10,939 nt of DNA from Baffinella frigidus (lineage: Eukaryota > Cryptophyceae > Cryptomonadales > Baffinellaceae), in assembly GCA_026770585.1 (NCBI GenBank), contig MU646602.1, positions 312,769 through 323,707 on the forward strand. Reading direction: 5' to 3'. The position numbers and the translations under genes are program-made. Below are positions 10,921-10,939 of this stretch, piece after piece (position 1 is the stretch's first letter; every line of letters begins with the position of its first letter). The notes below the pieces were generated by a model that saw nothing but the letters and a program-made list of their open reading frames with translations, did no database searches and was not told the origin of the DNA.

Positions 10921-10939
10921 CCCCCCCCCCCCCCCCCCC
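10921..10939 (+). repeat. poly-C run at the window end
   Basis: Nineteen C residues end the window, preceded by CCCTAAACTCTAATTCC and CCCCTAATTCTA. It is possibly the start of another C-rich array or an assembly break at a homopolymer. Confidence 0.8.

Noticed and set aside
1-10939. tRNA, rRNA or other structured RNA genes
   Set aside because: I saw no cloverleaf, rRNA core sequence or snRNA motif. The hairpins present belong to inverted-repeat elements.

Overview
The window looks like nuclear DNA of a eukaryote, most likely an intron-rich unicellular alga or related protist. The evidence is GT...AG introns, CCCTAAA-type (plant, green-algal or alveolate style) telomere-like tracts inside introns, several small terminal-inverted-repeat elements, microsatellites and no bacterial gene layout. 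I cannot name the species. A prasinophyte green alga is one guess, and a dinoflagellate is less likely because every intron I infer starts with GT.

One gene, on the + strand, accounts for essentially all coding signal. None of the long open frames is that gene. It is split into 11 short exons (51-107 bases) at 1068-1139, 1541-1616, 2244-2322, 3644-3738, 5163-5269, 6958-7048, 7780-7851, 8093-8151, 9061-9111, 9848-9927 and 10462-10547. All ten joins keep phase and together give 288 codons ending in TAG; the 5' end lies beyond the window. The product has four EF-hands in two calmodulin-like pairs. Loops 1 and 2 start 36 residues apart, as do loops 3 and 4. The first pair is degenerate, the second has canonical Ca2+ ligands, and a basic C-terminal tail of about 90 residues follows. 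It is probably a Ca2+-sensing protein; its partner and location are unknown.

The unusual part is the introns. At least seven of the 11 exons have extra, mostly decayed copies nearby, often carrying their own CAG acceptor: exon 1 (867, 1264), exon 4 (2695, 3105, 3281, 3476, 3536), exon 5 (4919, 5394), exon 6 (5952, 6774), exon 7 (7251, 7562), exon 8 (8818), exon 10 (9765, 10250) and exon 11 (10694). Some remain open and phase-compatible, so alternative splicing is possible. The rest of the introns consists of telomere-like CCCTAAA/CCCCAAA tracts, other C-rich minisatellites, TG and TA microsatellites, and at least eight inverted-repeat insertions.

Layout: 1-1067 holds small elements and a donor-like tandem repeat; 1068-2322 exons 1-3; 2331-3738 a C-rich minisatellite and the exon 4 copy array; 3739-5162 a tandem repeat, a 430-base foldback and a MITE; 5163-7048 exons 5 and 6 around a GC-rich transposon-like insertion in a relic exon; 7049-9111 exons 7-9 among telomere-like arrays; 9112-10547 exons 10 and 11; 10548-10939 a duplicated last exon and a terminal poly-C run.
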